64,000 nt of DNA from Capra hircus (Eukaryota; Chordata; Mammalia; Artiodactyla; Bovidae), in NCBI RefSeq assembly GCF_001704415.2, contig NC_030808.1, positions 131,827,089-131,891,088 on the forward strand. The letters run 5' to 3'. Below, one piece after another: positions 1 to 12,395 of this stretch (positions are counted from its first letter, which is position 1; each line of letters starts with the position of its first letter). Position numbers and translations under genes: made by a program. The notes beneath the pieces are model-generated. The model did no database searches. It had not been told where the DNA came from and was given only the letters and a program-made list of their open reading frames with translations.

Positions 1-110
1 TGGTCTTGCCCAGCTCTCTCCTTTACAAATAAGAAACAGGAAATCAGGAAAGTTATACACCCTTGGCCACATGGCTAATAAGTGATATATCTGGGAGGAG
101 AATGAAGGAA
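1..110 (-). repeat. MIR-like SINE fragment
   Basis: The pattern (tttacaaataagaaac..., then a degenerate ccaaggtcacatggctaataagtg) matches the reverse complement of the MIR core, in old diverged form. The left end runs off the window. Confidence 0.45.
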
Positions 111-638
111 TTCTAAATATTATAAATGATGTTCTTTCCAACAGAGGTTTTTATTTAATTTTTTTTGTATTTTTATCAGTTTCTGATTTATATGAAATAA
201 GATAAATTACTGCTTTTTATTATTCTCTGCTTTATCTGAAACAATGCCCTTTCTGTTCTCAAGGGTTCTAGTTGCCTACCACACAAGGAGAACAAATATT
301 GTTTCCTCTATGTTTCAAGTCCGTTTGGGACAGTGGGTGAACAGCCTATTTCTATTCTAACAAGCTATAAAACTAAATTAGTAAAAATTTCGGCTTACTG
401 TAAGCAGTGAGTAAACAAATATTTTACTTATCAATCTCAAATCCTGACTCTAAGTCTACAAATGTATTTAAGAATAACTATCAACTTTTTAAGATTCAAT
501 AGAATGATAATTTTATATTGATGGTATATATTAAATCGCTGTATCAGTGATACAGTATATCCTTTTTATATCACTTCTAGTTGGTTTATGGTATCACTTA
601 AAATCAAACTTAAGAAATATTAACAATAAGTAACAACC
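111..638. other. AT-rich intron 2 sequence, nothing recognised
   Basis: No long frame, repeat family or RNA gene is apparent. Confidence 0.5.
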
Positions 639-639
639 A

Positions 640-750
640 TTACCTACCTCCCCATCAGAATCTAAGTTCTGTGACAATTAGTTTTTCTCTGGCTTGCAGT
701 AGGTAGTTTCTCAATAAAAATGTTGATAAATGAATGAATGAATGAATAAA
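640..750 (+). repeat. L2/MIR-like 3' end with (GAAT)n tail
   Basis: A 'cagtaggtagtttctcaataaa' pattern followed by tandem GAAT units (about 729-748) resembles the 3' end of old L2/MIR elements. Confidence 0.4.
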
Positions 751-2084
751 CTCTTTAAAAGGAAAACTAACTCCTAAAAATGGATCTAAAATTTTAACAA
801 CTCCCCAAAAAGTAACCAAGAGAGACATATTCCAGAAGGATTCATTTGGCCACCAAAGTTACCGGGAAAAAAAAAAAAAAAGAGTCTTAATATTACAGCT
901 TTTTTGCCGATGAAGTGCTTCATCCCTTTCTATTTTGCTCTTTGCCCCAAAATCTCCTGACAGGTTACTGTTTCCTTAGACTCCTTACACATAAGATAGT
1001 TCTACAACAATATCTCTGTGTTCATTTTTCTAGAACCACTGAGCAACTGTTCAAAGAGACCAAATCAAGTTCACTATTATAAGAGTAAAAAGAGACTATC
1101 AGCAGATCTACAATTTAGGTTCTTTGTTAATATCAGAATCATTTTAAAACCTCGACTCAAAGCAATCCAAGAGTTCACTACTTTCTGTTTTCAAATTCTT
1201 TGTATGCAGCTGCTCTCACAATTCATTTCAAACTATCAAATCTCACATTAACCAAAACAGCAATTTCTAGCACTCTGACACTGATTTAATTAAAATACCC
1301 TCTATACTGGTGCCTTCATTAAGCATTATCCTCTACATCAGTCCTCTAAAGTCTAAGTAAAAAGCAGTAACAGTATCATGTTACTTCAAATGCTGAGGAT
1401 GAAGGAATTTGCTCACTTAAAACCTTTTTCTCCTCCTAATGTTTACAATTTATTTAGTTCATTTCAAATGTCTATGCTAAGTTCAGAGAACTAACTACAT
1501 CAAAGTCAAATAATTTATACTTTTTCTATTTGTTATTTAAATATTGATATTAAAAAATTTGAAATTATTTTACCTATCAAGTCAAAGCTATTAATATCTG
1601 ATGTACTGCCAATCACTTAGCTTATGCTGCACAAACATAAAGCACCAGCCTATATAAACCTACCACGTTCTCTCCTTACAGTTTTCCTTTAAATTCACAA
1701 ACTGAAAATTCTAATTTAAAAACAAGAAAGCTATAGATATAATAAACAGATTAACTTACTGAAAAAATCTTTAAGCACCTTTAGCCAATTCATTTTGAAA
1801 AAAAATCCCGTGTTCTCTTTCGTTAGTTTGTTAACACAGCAGGATAATTTTCAGTGAACTTCCTGGTTCTGCAACACTGAAACTCCCCACACCCCATCCA
1901 TGTGACTTGGCCCACACCCAGGCAATAGAAAGTTTTCCTAAGGCTTTTCTCTTGCCAAAACATTTTTTCCCTGAACGCTAACTGAACTATAAAACAAGGA
2001 TATTGTGATGGCCACAAATAGGACCTTACTATTCAGATTTATTTTGGAAGAAGTTTTAAAGCACATATTTAAAGCATATTTTTT
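751..2084. other. Intron 2 sequence, nothing recognised
   Basis: AT-rich, with a 15-base A run near 868. Short frames here have no recognisable domain. Confidence 0.5.
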
Positions 2085-2490
2085 TCAGTAGTTGAAAATA
2101 TATTCATGTATTCATTCTTTGTTAATTGGAGTAGAATTAATTTACAATGTTGCGTTAGTTTCTGCTGTACAACAAAGTGAATCAGCAGTATGTGTATCTA
2201 TATCCCCTCCCTCTTGGGGCTCCCTTGGATCCTACACCCTCAATCCACCCATCGAGGTCATCCTAGAGCACTAGGCTGAGCTCCCTGTGCTGCCCTGCGG
2301 GTTCCCACTAGCCATCTGTTTCACACGTGTTAGTGTATTTCTGTCAAACCTAATCTCCCAGTTCATCCCACCCTCCCCTTTCCTAACTCTTCTCTGAAGA
2401 GGTTCTGTTTGTCTGTTTGTTCTGTTTGTCTGAATCTCTATTTCCACCCTGGAACTATGTTCATCTGTACTCTTTTTCTATTTTTCATCA
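2085..2490 (-). mobile_element. L1 3' UTR fragment, antisense
   Basis: The text (tggagtagaattaatttacaatg..., tgtacaacaaagtgaatcagc, ctgagctccctgtgctg) is the reverse complement of the artiodactyl L1 3' UTR. It extends to about the 'tctgtttgtctgaatctc' block near 2440. Confidence 0.75.
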
Positions 2491-3915
2491 TGTATTCATT
2501 CTTTCCTTTGTTTTATCCTTTTCTTTCTTAACCTTCAAACAATATCTCCATCAGCACAATCACTGTGAAACAAATTCATTAGTTATATGGAACATTTAAG
2601 TTACCAAAACAGGATTCAGAAGGCTGTCCACCCAAGGCAAAAGCAGGATTTACATCATTATACAGGCTAACTATAGGTCACTACCTTAAAACAGAATGTT
2701 TCCAAGTACTTTGGAATAGACAGCAATAATTGTAATATAATACAATGATAGCCTAGAACTTAAATAGATAACAGTCTCAATAATACAGTCTCGAGACAGT
2801 TAAAAAGATACAATCTTGAGACAGCTAAAACTGTCTCAATAATATCAGAAAATAGTATGGAAGGTTTCCCAGGAGTATTAATAACAAAAAACTGTACCTA
2901 ATAAAGCTTTTGAAATTTATGTGAAGTTGTATGTAAAACTGGGATTTTTTCTCCTTGCTCTATATTAGTTTTTTCACTGTCTTTTGTTAATTACTATCAC
3001 ATCTGCTATAGTCTCAGGATACCACTACCCTTTTTTAAAGGACATAAAAGTTTCTCTAGGTGTGTCCTTAGTTCTTTCTGTGCCTTCATCACTATGAAGC
3101 ATATTTTGACAGAAGTCACCTTAATTTTCTTGAACACCTTTAATCAATATACTTTAAATAAATATCTAATTATTTACAAAATCTTAAGTATTCCTGGTTC
3201 TAACTTTGATCTCTTCAACCATTCAAGGACAATCTCTTTCCAACTGTCTTCCATTTAAAAACTAATATTAAATAATTAAATAATATTAACTAATAACAAT
3301 ACCTCAAAAATCTCAAAAAAAAAAAAAGGTAAGCCTAGTTAAAGCATTTAAATGTATGGTTAATAACTTCATTTGTTAAATTACCTTTAGAGTAGAATAA
3401 CAATAATGCTGAGTAAGAAATAAAAATTAATATAAAGCAGTCAATAATACTCCATGTTCAATCATGTCACATTCTCAAAAGTCACTTTATTCTCATACTA
3501 TCTTGTTCAAGGAGAAATTACACTTCTTCTACATATACACCAAGAACTATTAAGTAACAGCATGCTTGCCTAAATACCTGAGGGAAACTATGTCCCTCCC
3601 AATTCCTTCCTGTCAGCGAAGGAGAATTTTTTAAAGAGAAAGAGAGACAGACTGGTTCTCATCTGCGCACATTTCCTTCCTATCACAGCTTGGCCAAGCC
3701 CAACATGAAGTGGATTCTCCTATTTATGGCCCTAAGGGAAGGTCAGTAGAAACAAAATTTACAGTTACAGGAAGAAAGAAGAGAAACAAAATAAGAAAGA
3801 TAAGCTTTGCAGATGCTAATACATGGTAACGATCCACAACTTAAAACTCTTTTATCAAATATAAGAACAAAGAGAGTTTGTTTTTAAAAGCAAATATCAA
3901 AATGCAAGCCATTAT
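2491..3915. other. Intron 2 sequence with a small inverted-repeat cluster
   Basis: No repeat family is recognised. It contains a short palindrome cluster at 2770-2843 (see findings) and an A-run near 3316-3328. Confidence 0.5.
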
Positions 3916-4795
3916 CAGCTTCCTTATTTAACTTATATGCAGAGTACATCAGAGAAACACTGGGCTGGGAGAAGCACAAGCTGGAATCAAGATTGCCGGG
4001 AGAAATATCAATAACCTCAGATATGCAGATGACACCACCCTTATGGCAGAAAGTGAAGAGGAACTAAAAAGCCTCTTGATAAAAGTGAAAGAGGAGAGTG
4101 AAAAGGTTGGCTTAAAGCTCAACATTCAGAAAACGAAGATCATGACATCTGGTCCCATCACTTCATGGGAAATAGACGGGGAAACAGTGTCAGACTTTAT
4201 TTTTTGGGGCTCCAAAATCACTGCAGATGGTGATTGCAGCCATGAAATTAAAAGACACTTACTCCTTGGAAGGAAAGTTATGACCAACCTAGATAGTATA
4301 TTCAAAAGCAGAGACATTACTTTGCCGACTAAGGTCCATCTAGTCGAGGCTATGGTCTTTCCTGTGGTCATGTATGGATGTGAGAGTTGGACTGTGAAGA
4401 AGGCTGAGCACCGAAGAATTGATGCTTTTGAAGTGTGGTGTTGGAGAAGACTCTTGAGAGTCCCTTGGACTGCAAGGAGATCCAACCAGTCTATTCTGAA
4501 GGAGATCAGCCCTGGGATTTCTTTGGAAGGAATGATGCTAAAGCTGAAACTCCAGTACTCTGGCCACCTCATGAGAAGAGTTGACTCACTGGAAAAGACT
4601 CTGATGCTGGGAGGGATTGGGGGCAGGAGGAGAAGGGGATGACAGAGGATGAGATGGCTGAATGGCATCACCAACTCGATGGACATGGGTCTGAGTGAAC
4701 TCCGGGAGTTGGTGATGGACAGGGAGGTCTGGCGTGCTGCGATTCATGGGGTCGCAAAGAGTCGGACACGACTGAGCAACTGAACTGAACTGAAG
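3916..4795 (+). mobile_element. BovB (RTE) LINE, 5'-truncated 3' end
   Basis: The sequence covers the RT/C-terminal coding part and 3' tail of BovB. An open frame runs from before the ATG at 4043 to 4642; just upstream of that ATG the frame encodes the catalytic motif YADD (in NLRYADDTTLMAE, about 4004-4048). It ends in the typical ACTGA tandem units near 4778-4793. The upstream two-thirds of the element is missing, so it is not autonomous. Confidence 0.95.
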
Positions 4796-5193
4796 CCATT
4801 AGATGTAAAATCCATCAATGTATCCTGTAAAATAAGTGACCTTAATGACAAGGAGGATATTCTGCATCTCATTCATTTACCCTCATCTTAATTATATGGA
4901 GAATCTGTCTAAACTCCAATAGGTACCTATGGCTCAAGAAGCCCCTGATAGAAAATCAGAGTGAGTTCCACTAGCTAGAGTTACAGAAAATGACCTTCAC
5001 TGGTCTTTTTGAACACACCTGACTTGAATACCCTTGCTATGATCCAAACTTACCTTGCCTAGCTGAAATCTCAGCTTGGGATATTCTAGTCAGTTCTGCC
5101 CACTGATGCCAAAATTCTGTACAAAGAACCAATTTCTAGCATTCACTAGAAAGAAAGTATTGCTGTTCTTGTTTTAAAACAAAAATAACTTAC
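4796..5193 (-). other. NCK1: NCK1 intron 2, proximal part
   Basis: Sequence downstream of the exon 2 donor. No recognised repeat lies between the donor and the BovB copy. Confidence 0.6.
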
Positions 5194-5419
5194 CTAAGGT
5201 ATCTTTTAGGTTTTTTACAATAGATGCTTTCCGGGCACTGTTTTTCCTTTCCACATAGTTAGAAGGCACAAAACCCGTTTTATTCATGGAATTTCGAACT
5301 CGCCACCAGGACTTAGAGTCATCCAGAAGCCACAGTCTCTCGTTCTTCTTGATGTCCAGCTCTTGCTCTTGCTGGGCCACATAATCAAACTTGGCTACTA
5401 CCACCACTTCCTCTGCCAT
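5194..5419 (-). CDS. NCK1: NCK1 adaptor protein, first coding exon (SH3 domain 1)
   Basis: The minus-strand ATG at 5417-5419 opens 75 codons plus one base of a split Gly codon, then meets a consensus donor (GTAAGTT; GT at 5193-5192). The protein matches the N-terminus of NCK1, the SH2/SH3 adaptor that links tyrosine-phosphorylated receptors to actin regulators such as WASL and PAK. SH3 hallmarks are the ALYDY-like AKFDYVA at residues 9-15, the acidic RT loop QQEQELD at 16-22, the Trp pair WW at 38-39 and PSNYV at 52-56. The exon therefore holds essentially the whole first SH3 domain (about 2-60) and the start of the linker to the second. The start context is strong (A at -3, G at +4). The remaining SH3 and SH2 domains are encoded beyond the left edge. 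The frame past 5194 is intron readthrough. NCK2 is a close paralogue, but the residues match NCK1 as I know it. Confidence 0.95.
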
Positions 5420-5437
5420 TGTTCAGCACCTTCTGCA
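5194..5437 (-). other. NCK1: NCK1 exon 2, including 5' UTR portion and splice sites
   Basis: Upstream of the ATG the minus strand reads through a short untranslated leader to a pyrimidine-containing acceptor (TTTTCTGTGTGGTTGCAG). The first AG ends at 5438, so the exon would begin at 5437. A second AG five bases further in would start it at 5432. Both lie in the 5' UTR, so the protein is unaffected. The exon ends at 5194. Confidence 0.8.
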
Positions 5438-5599
5438 CTGCAACCACACAGAAAATATTTTATGTAAGGTTGAGAAGTTGTCCACATGCTTGTCAAGAGA
5501 AACACACCTAAGAACCTAAAGTAGTGAATGGTTAAAAAATAAAAACAGGGAAAAAAATTAAATACCAAGCAAATACTAATCAATACAGAACTGGTATAG

Positions 5600-6540
5600 A
5601 TATATTAATAACACACAAAAGGACTTTAAGGCAAAGCTATCACTAGTGATAAAGAAAGTCACTATATCCTGATAAAAGGTTTTATTCAATATATGTAACA
5701 GCTAAGCTTATGTGTACCTATTAATATAGGTCCAAAATAGATTGACAAAACAAGAAAAAAACTGACAAATCCATTGTCATAAAGGTTTAACTTTTAACAT
5801 ATTTATCTCGGTAGTAAATTAAGACGACAAAAAATCAGAAAGGTTAAAGAAGAACTGACATTGCAACTATTAAGTCTGATGCAATAAACATATGCAAATA
5901 TAACTTCACAGAAGGATACAAACAAGAGTATGTACAAAATCCAATCAAATGCCATAAAAATCTCTATACATTTTTTGTGTACTTGGTATCTTAAATCATA
6001 TTCTCTGACAATCATAACAAAGATAACTTTTTAAAAATCTTATAGGTTTAGAAACTTCTAAAAACTGATGTGGAGAAGGAAATGGCAACCCACTCCAGTA
6101 TTATTGCCTGGAGAATCCCACGGACAGAGGAACCTGGTGGGCTATGGTCCATGGGGTCACCAAGTCAGACACTACTGAGCAAAACAATAACAACAAACAC
6201 TGATGAGTCAGAGAAGAAATCTTAACAGAATTTTGAAAATACTTATAAGTAAAATTAAAGACTATACGAATAACTTTGTGTGATGCAGCAAAAGAGGTAT
6301 ATAAAAAAGAGATCTGTAGTTATACATAGTTACATCAGAAAAATAAGAAAAGTTAAAAATAAATTAATGAACAGATCATCTGTCTTCAGTTAGAAAAGAA
6401 CATAAAGAAAAGCAGATAAAAGGAAATAATACAAATAAAAGCAGAATTTAATGAAACAGCAAAGACATAGAAGAAAGGCTCAAGACAAAGTTAGATGTCA
6501 TGACTAAAAAATGGATATAGTTCTGACAAGACTAAAAAAT
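5600..6540 (+). mobile_element. Old L1 ORF2 fragment, left part (interrupted)
   Basis: Diverged L1 ORF2 text is recognisable near 6410-6480 (aaaaggaaataatacaaataaaagcagaatttaatgaaa-like). The left boundary is uncertain. The same element seems to resume at about 8263 after a younger L1 insertion. Confidence 0.5.
6068..6190 (+). mobile_element. Bov-A type SINE (monomer body)
   Basis: Begins GGAGAAGGAAATGGCAACCC and runs through the 'ggtgggctatggtccatggggtc' body to 'actactgagc'. The tRNA head is absent. It sits inside the old L1. Confidence 0.9.
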
Positions 6541-8262
6541 GAAAAAAGGAATAGAGAGCCCAGAAATAAACCCACATCTCTATGGTCAATTAATCTTCAA
6601 CAAAGGAGGGAAGAATATACAATGGAGAAAAGACAGTCTCATCAGCAAGTGGTGTCAGGAAAGCTGGACAGCTACCTGTAAATCAATGAAGTTAGAACAC
6701 ACTCTCATAATACCATACATAAAAATAAACTCAAAATAGCTTAAAGACTTAAATATAAGATATGGCACCATAAAACTCTTAGAATATAAGCAAGATATTC
6801 TCTGACAAATCATACCAATATTTTCTTAGGTCAGTCTCCCAAGGCAATGGAAATAAAAGCAAATAGGACCTAATCAAACTTACAAGCTTTTATACAGCAA
6901 AGGATACCACAAGCACAACAAAAAGATAACCTATAGACTGGGAGAAAACATCTGCAAGCAATGCAACTGACAGGGGCTTAATTTCCAAAATACACAAACA
7001 GCTCATACAACTCGGTAAAAAAAAAAAAAATCAAAAAATGGGCAGAAGACCTACATGCATTTCTCCAAAAAAGACATATAGATGGCCAACATGCACATGA
7101 AAAGATGCTCAACATCGCTAAACATCACTAACTATTAGAAAATGCAAATCAAAACCATAATGAAGCACTATCTCACCTTAGTCAGAATGGCAATCATTGA
7201 AAGGTCTACAAATAACAAATGCCAGAGAAGGTGTGGAGAAAAATCCTATACTGTTGGTGGGAATGTAAATTGGTGCAGCCACCATGAAAAACAAGATAGT
7301 TTCCTCAAAAAAAAAAAATAAAAAACAGAAAAAACTAAAAATAGAGCTGTTATATGAGGCTGCAATCCCACTCCTAAGCATATATTCAGACAAAACTATA
7401 AATAAAAAAGATACACATACCTTAAAGTTCACTGCAGCATTACTTACAATAGCCAAGACATGGAAATAGCCTAAATGTCCATGGAAACAGGAATGGATAA
7501 AGAAGATGTGGTATACATACACAGTGGAATACTACTCAGTCATAAAAAGAGTGAAATAATGTCACGTACAGCAACACAGACCTATAGACTATTATACTAA
7601 GTGAAGTAAATCAGAAAGAGAAAGACAAATACCGTATGACATCACTTATTAAATATGACACACTGAGACTTCCCTGGATGGGAAGTCCATTTGCCAGCAC
7701 AAAGAACAAGGGTTTGAACCCTGGACTGAGAAATAAGATCCAACACGTTGCGGGGCAACTGAGCCCGTGTGCGAGAACTACTGAAGCCCGGGTACCCATG
7801 CCGCGACAAGAGAAACCACAGCACTGAGAAACCCGCGCACCACAACTAGAGAACAGACCCCCCTCACTGCAACTAGAGAAAGCGCATGTGCTACAACAGA
7901 GAGCCTCACACACTGCAGTGAAGATCCAGCACAGCCAAAATAGAATTATTTAAAAATAAAATGACATAAATGAAACTGTCTATAAAACAGACTGACACAC
8001 ACAGAGGAAAAACTGTTGAGGCTGTCGAGGGCAGGGGCACATGCGTGAGGGAGTTTGGGATTAGCAAACTACTATGTATTGAATAGATAAACAAGGACCT
8101 ACTGTGTAACATAGGGATCTATATTCAATATCCTGTGATAAACCATAATGGAAAAGAATATGAAAAAGAATATATATAAAAATGAACCACTTGGCTGTAA
8201 ACAGAAACTAACACAACCTTGTAAATCAACTATACTTCAACAAATTTCTTTAAAAACAAAAA
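6541..8262 (+). mobile_element. Younger L1, 3' part of ORF2 plus 3' UTR
   Basis: Clear L1 ORF2 C-terminal coding text starts near 6545 (frame 6539-6739 encodes PEINPHLYGQLIFNKGG) and continues to the 3' UTR (gtaaatcaactatacttcaa near 8220) and an A-rich tail near 8250-8270. It is 5' truncated and broken by indels. A CHR-2 SINE interrupts it at about 7668-7960. Confidence 0.9.
7668..7960 (+). mobile_element. CHR-2 type SINE inside L1
   Basis: Starts at 'gacttccctggatggg', has a tRNA-like A/B-box head with GGTTTGAACCCTGG, then the repetitive 'acaactagagaa' body and an A-rich tail. Flanking L1 text suggests a duplication of roughly AAATATGACA / AAAATGACA. Confidence 0.85.
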
Positions 8263-8575
8263 AAAGGAAAAAGTACACCCAAATATAAATAAAAAAAGGA
8301 GTCCTAATTATAGATGCTAGACATTCAAAAGCTACAGGAATATTAAAATCTTTATCAATATATGAGAAAAAGTATATGTACAAATTTATAGAAAAATTAA
8401 AGTAACAAAACAGTAAAACTGAATTAGTCATTAAGAAATCTTCCCATAAATGAAAACACCAGGGTCAGATAGTTTTACAGGCAAATTCTATTAAAATTCA
8501 AAGAACAGCAAAAAAAAGGAACAAATAATTCCAATTTACACAAACTCTTTTAGAATAAAGAGAGGAAATGTTGCA
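8263..8575 (+). mobile_element. Old L1 ORF2 fragment, right part
   Basis: Text near 8455-8570 (accagggtcagatagttttacaggcaaattct-like) matches the next section of L1 ORF2 after that at 6410-6480. This supports one older L1 split by the younger insertion. Confidence 0.55.
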
Positions 8576-8862
8576 ATTTAAGTCACTCTTGCACCTAGAT
8601 TAGCTCTCTACTTTCTTCAGAGAGATACATAAATAGCTACCCCTGGTTTAGCAAGCAAATAAATTCAGCTTCTGTTTATTGAATAGCATTCTGTTTTCTC
8701 AACAAAGGAGTTAAGTTCTTCAGCATATTCAGAGAAATGCATTTTAATTTAGAATTCAACAACCCCTAGCATTCAACTGTATCTACAAGGAAGATACCTT
8801 TGGGGGGTTATTGCAAAGGACTCAAAACCTACCAGTCTTCTAAAATGATGACTCAAGTATGG

Positions 8863-10390
8863 TCAGTTCAGTCGCTCAGTCGTGTCCGATTCTGAGACCC
8901 CAAGGGCTGCAGTATGCTAGGCCTCCCTGCCCAACGCCAACTCTCGGAGTTTACTCAAACTCACGTCCATTGAATTGGTGAAGCCATCCAACCATCTCAT
9001 CCTCTGTCATCCTCTCCTCCTCCTGCCTTCAATCTTTCCCAGCATCAGGGTCTTTTCAAATGAAGTCAGTTCTTCTCATCAGGTGGCCAAAGTATTGGAG
9101 TTTCAGCTTCAGCATCAGTCCTTCTAGTGAATATTCAGGACTGATTTCCTTCAGGATGGACTGGTTGGATCTCTTTGCAGTTCAAGGGACTCTCAAGAGT
9201 CCTCTCCAACACTCTTCGGCGCTTGACTTACTTTATAGTCCAACTCTCACATCCATACATGACCACAGGATAAACCACAGCTTTGACTAGATGGACCATT
9301 GTTGACAAAGTGTTGTCTCTGCTTTTCAATATGCTGTCTAGGTGGTCATAGCTTTTCTTCCAAGGAGTAAGCGTCTTTTAATTTCATGGCTGCAGTCACC
9401 ATCTCCAGTGATTTTGGAGCCCCCCAAAATAAAGTTGCTCACTGTTTCCCCATCTATTTACCAGGAAGTGATGGGACCAGATGCCATGATCTTAGTTTTC
9501 TGAATGTTGAGCTTTAAGCTAACTTGTTCACTCTCCTCTTTCACTTTCATCAAGAGGCTCTTTAGTTTTTCTCCACTTTCTGCTGTAAGGGTGGTATCAT
9601 CTGCATATCTGAGGCTACTGATAACTTCTCTCAGCAATCTTGATTCTAGCTTGCGCTTCATCCAGCCCAGCGTTTCTCATGATGTACTCTGCATAGAAGT
9701 TAAATAAATAAGCACAGTGACAATAAACAGCCTTGACATACTCCTTTCCCGATTTGGAACCATGTTTCATGTTGCTCCATGTCCAGTTCTAACTGTTGCT
9801 TCCTGGCCTGCATACAGATTTCCCAAGAGGCAGGTCAGGTGGTCTGGTATTCCCGTCTCTTTCAGAATTTTCCACAGTTTATTGTGATCCACACAGTCAA
9901 AGGCTTTGGCATAGACAATAAAGCAGAAATAGATGTTTTTCTGGAACTCTCCTGCTTTTTCGATGATCCATTGGATGTTGGCAATTTGATCTCTGGTTCC
10001 TCTGCCTTTTCTAAATCCAGCTTGAACATCTGGAAGTTCACGGTTCACGTACTGTTGAAGCCTGGCTTGGAGAATTTTGAGCATTACTTTGCTAGCATGT
10101 AAGATGAGTGCAATTGTGAGGCAGTTTGAACATTCTTTGGCATTGCCTTTCTTTGGAACTGGAATGAAAACTGACGTTTTTCAGTACTGTGGCCACTGCT
10201 GAGTTTTCCAAATTTGCGGGCATATTGAGTACAGCACTTTCACAGCATCATCTTTTAGAATTTGAAATAGTTCAAGTGAATTCTATCACCTCCACTAGCT
10301 TTGTTTATAGTGACACTTCCTAGGGCCCACTTGACTTCGCATTCCAGGATGTCTGGCTCTAGGTGAGTGATCACACCATCAAATTCCAAA
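8863..10390 (-). mobile_element. BovB LINE, longest copy in the window
   Basis: The minus strand carries about 1.5 kb of BovB, from the RT domain to the 3' end. A frame at 9767-10084 encodes RT segments QAGFRKGRGTRDQI and FIVYAKAFDCVDH (motif A). A second frame at 9458-9661 carries motif C as LRYADDTTL. The two are in different frames and the 3' region is broken, so the copy is dead. Motif A has Val where the family normally has the catalytic Asp. Confidence 0.95.
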
Positions 10391-11780
10391 ACAATATGAC
10401 TGATATTTTGAAAAAAATTCTACTACACTGAGAGTTCAAGGGGGATACACATCAAACCGTACAGTGGTAGCCTCTCTGAGTGGTAAGCCTTTCATTTCCC
10501 TCTCTGCACTCCATATATATGTGTGGTTTGACTATTTTTCATTCATATTACTTGATTTTTTAAATGTACTATAAAAAGAGAGAAAACTAACTGAAAGCTT
10601 GCTAATCAGAACAGGCATCCAAAACACAAAATATGGATGAGGAACATGGGACAAGTAAGATAAAAAATGAAATATAAGAGCAGTTAAGTTGATATAAAAT
10701 GCAATCTACTTTCCAGCAGAATTACATTCAAAATTTAAACAATTACATTCTAAAACAAAAACAAAACCCACTATAATTTAGCTTTCCTCTGATGACCAAC
10801 TCTCAGTTAAAGACCAGATAAAAGAGCTAACTTTAGAGTTCTGATAGTGGGGAAAACTCTGCATCTTTGAAAACAAGCCACAAAGTGAAATGACATGACA
10901 CTATGGGAGGGATAGCAACTGAGGCAACCTGAGAAAACAAAAGTAAATGTTTCCCATCTCATGCTTGCCCTGGAACAGATGCTCAGGGGAGAATTACAAG
11001 TAGTAACATTTGCACTATTTTAACAGCCATTTCTCTTGCTCTCTTTTATCCAAGCTTAGTTTAAATGACCTAAATTAAAAATGAAGTGACTCCACTGCAC
11101 TTTCTTTGATTCAACCCAGAGGGCTGGTTGTAAAGATTGTCAATTAATATCCCAGTTTCCTACAAAAGCTTCAGCTCCATATTTCCAATTACACCAACAA
11201 TATTTGCACTGGGATGTTCTCTGCCCCCATTCTTGCTTTCAGGAATGAGATTCCTATCCTTTCGTCTCTGTCCTTGAACCTAGCACCTAAACCGAAGAGC
11301 CTCACCAAACAGTGTCCAATTTCTCCCTGACACTAAGTGTTGGATTTTCATTATAAAGCTGTCCACTAATCCACACTGACTGCCTGCCCTGCTCTCAACA
11401 TATAATCATGGACCTTGCACTTGACATCATTCTCACCTTATAGTACCCACATCCTGCTTGTCTTTTTTTCCTGGGCTTATTTCCTCATCTTAGTTTGTTT
11501 TTCAAATTCACTTCCAATCTCATTCCCAAACTGGATCTCCACACACTCACTAATCTGGTTACCACAAGGACAGAACCAAGTTGGAATTAAAGAACTCAAT
11601 CATTTCAATATGTCACTAAAGACATATGAAATTTACTGTTCTAGGAATCTTCATAAATTATACCCTTCATTCTAACTGGAAAGGGATCAACAAACTGAGT
11701 TAGAGAATACCTACTGGCTTAAAATGAAAGGTTTCTACACCCTCAAAAAGGCTAAGAGTTGTTAAAAATATACACCAAGG
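10391..11780. other. NCK1 intron 1, nothing recognised
   Basis: No clear repeat or coding signal. The 86-residue frame at 11415-11675 has no recognisable domain. Confidence 0.5.
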
Positions 11781-11950
11781 AACATTTACTGAAGGTCTAT
11801 GATTCAGGCATATCCTAGCATTTCCCTCACAACAATCATTTAAAGTATTATCCTCACTTCATAATACAGATATTAAGAAATTAAATGACTTTTCAACCTG
11901 TGAAAATAAGCAGTGGAAACTGGGAGTCAAATGGGAGTCAAATACATGTT
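11781..11950 (-). repeat. MIR SINE, diverged
   Basis: The order of blocks (tttactgaaggtctatgattcaggca..., ccctcacaacaatcat..., tatcctcacttcataatacagat..., aaattaaatgact) is the reverse complement of MIR. Confidence 0.6.
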
Positions 11951-12395
11951 CTTTTCACTCCCCACCCCTGCCGAGTTCATGTACTTTTGATTACTGCTGA
12001 CTCTTAAGGAACAGAAGAGGAATATACAAGTTATAAATACATGGAAACCAATTACCTACTAAATCAACAATTCTCAAACTATTTGGTTTCAAAACCCCTT
12101 CACGTACTTAAAATGTGAAGACTCAAAGAGCTTTTTTATGTTGGTTCTATCAATATTTACCATGAAAATTAAAGGTAAGAAAATTATTAGGGCATTTATA
12201 ATCCAATTAAATATAATCACATTTAGGCCAATATGTTTTAACATATTTTAAATGAAAATTATATTTTCTAAAACAAAACATTAATGAAAAGAGAATTATT
12301 TTACATTTTTTGCATATCTTTAAAAAATGTCTATTTAATAGAATGTGGATTCTCATATCTGTTTCTGCATTTACCGTATTACAACGTTGTTTTGG

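Noticed and set aside
4043..4642. 199-codon open frame that could be called a novel gene
   Set aside because: It is the C-terminal part of BovB; the frame continues upstream through YADD and similar text recurs in eight other fragments in this window.
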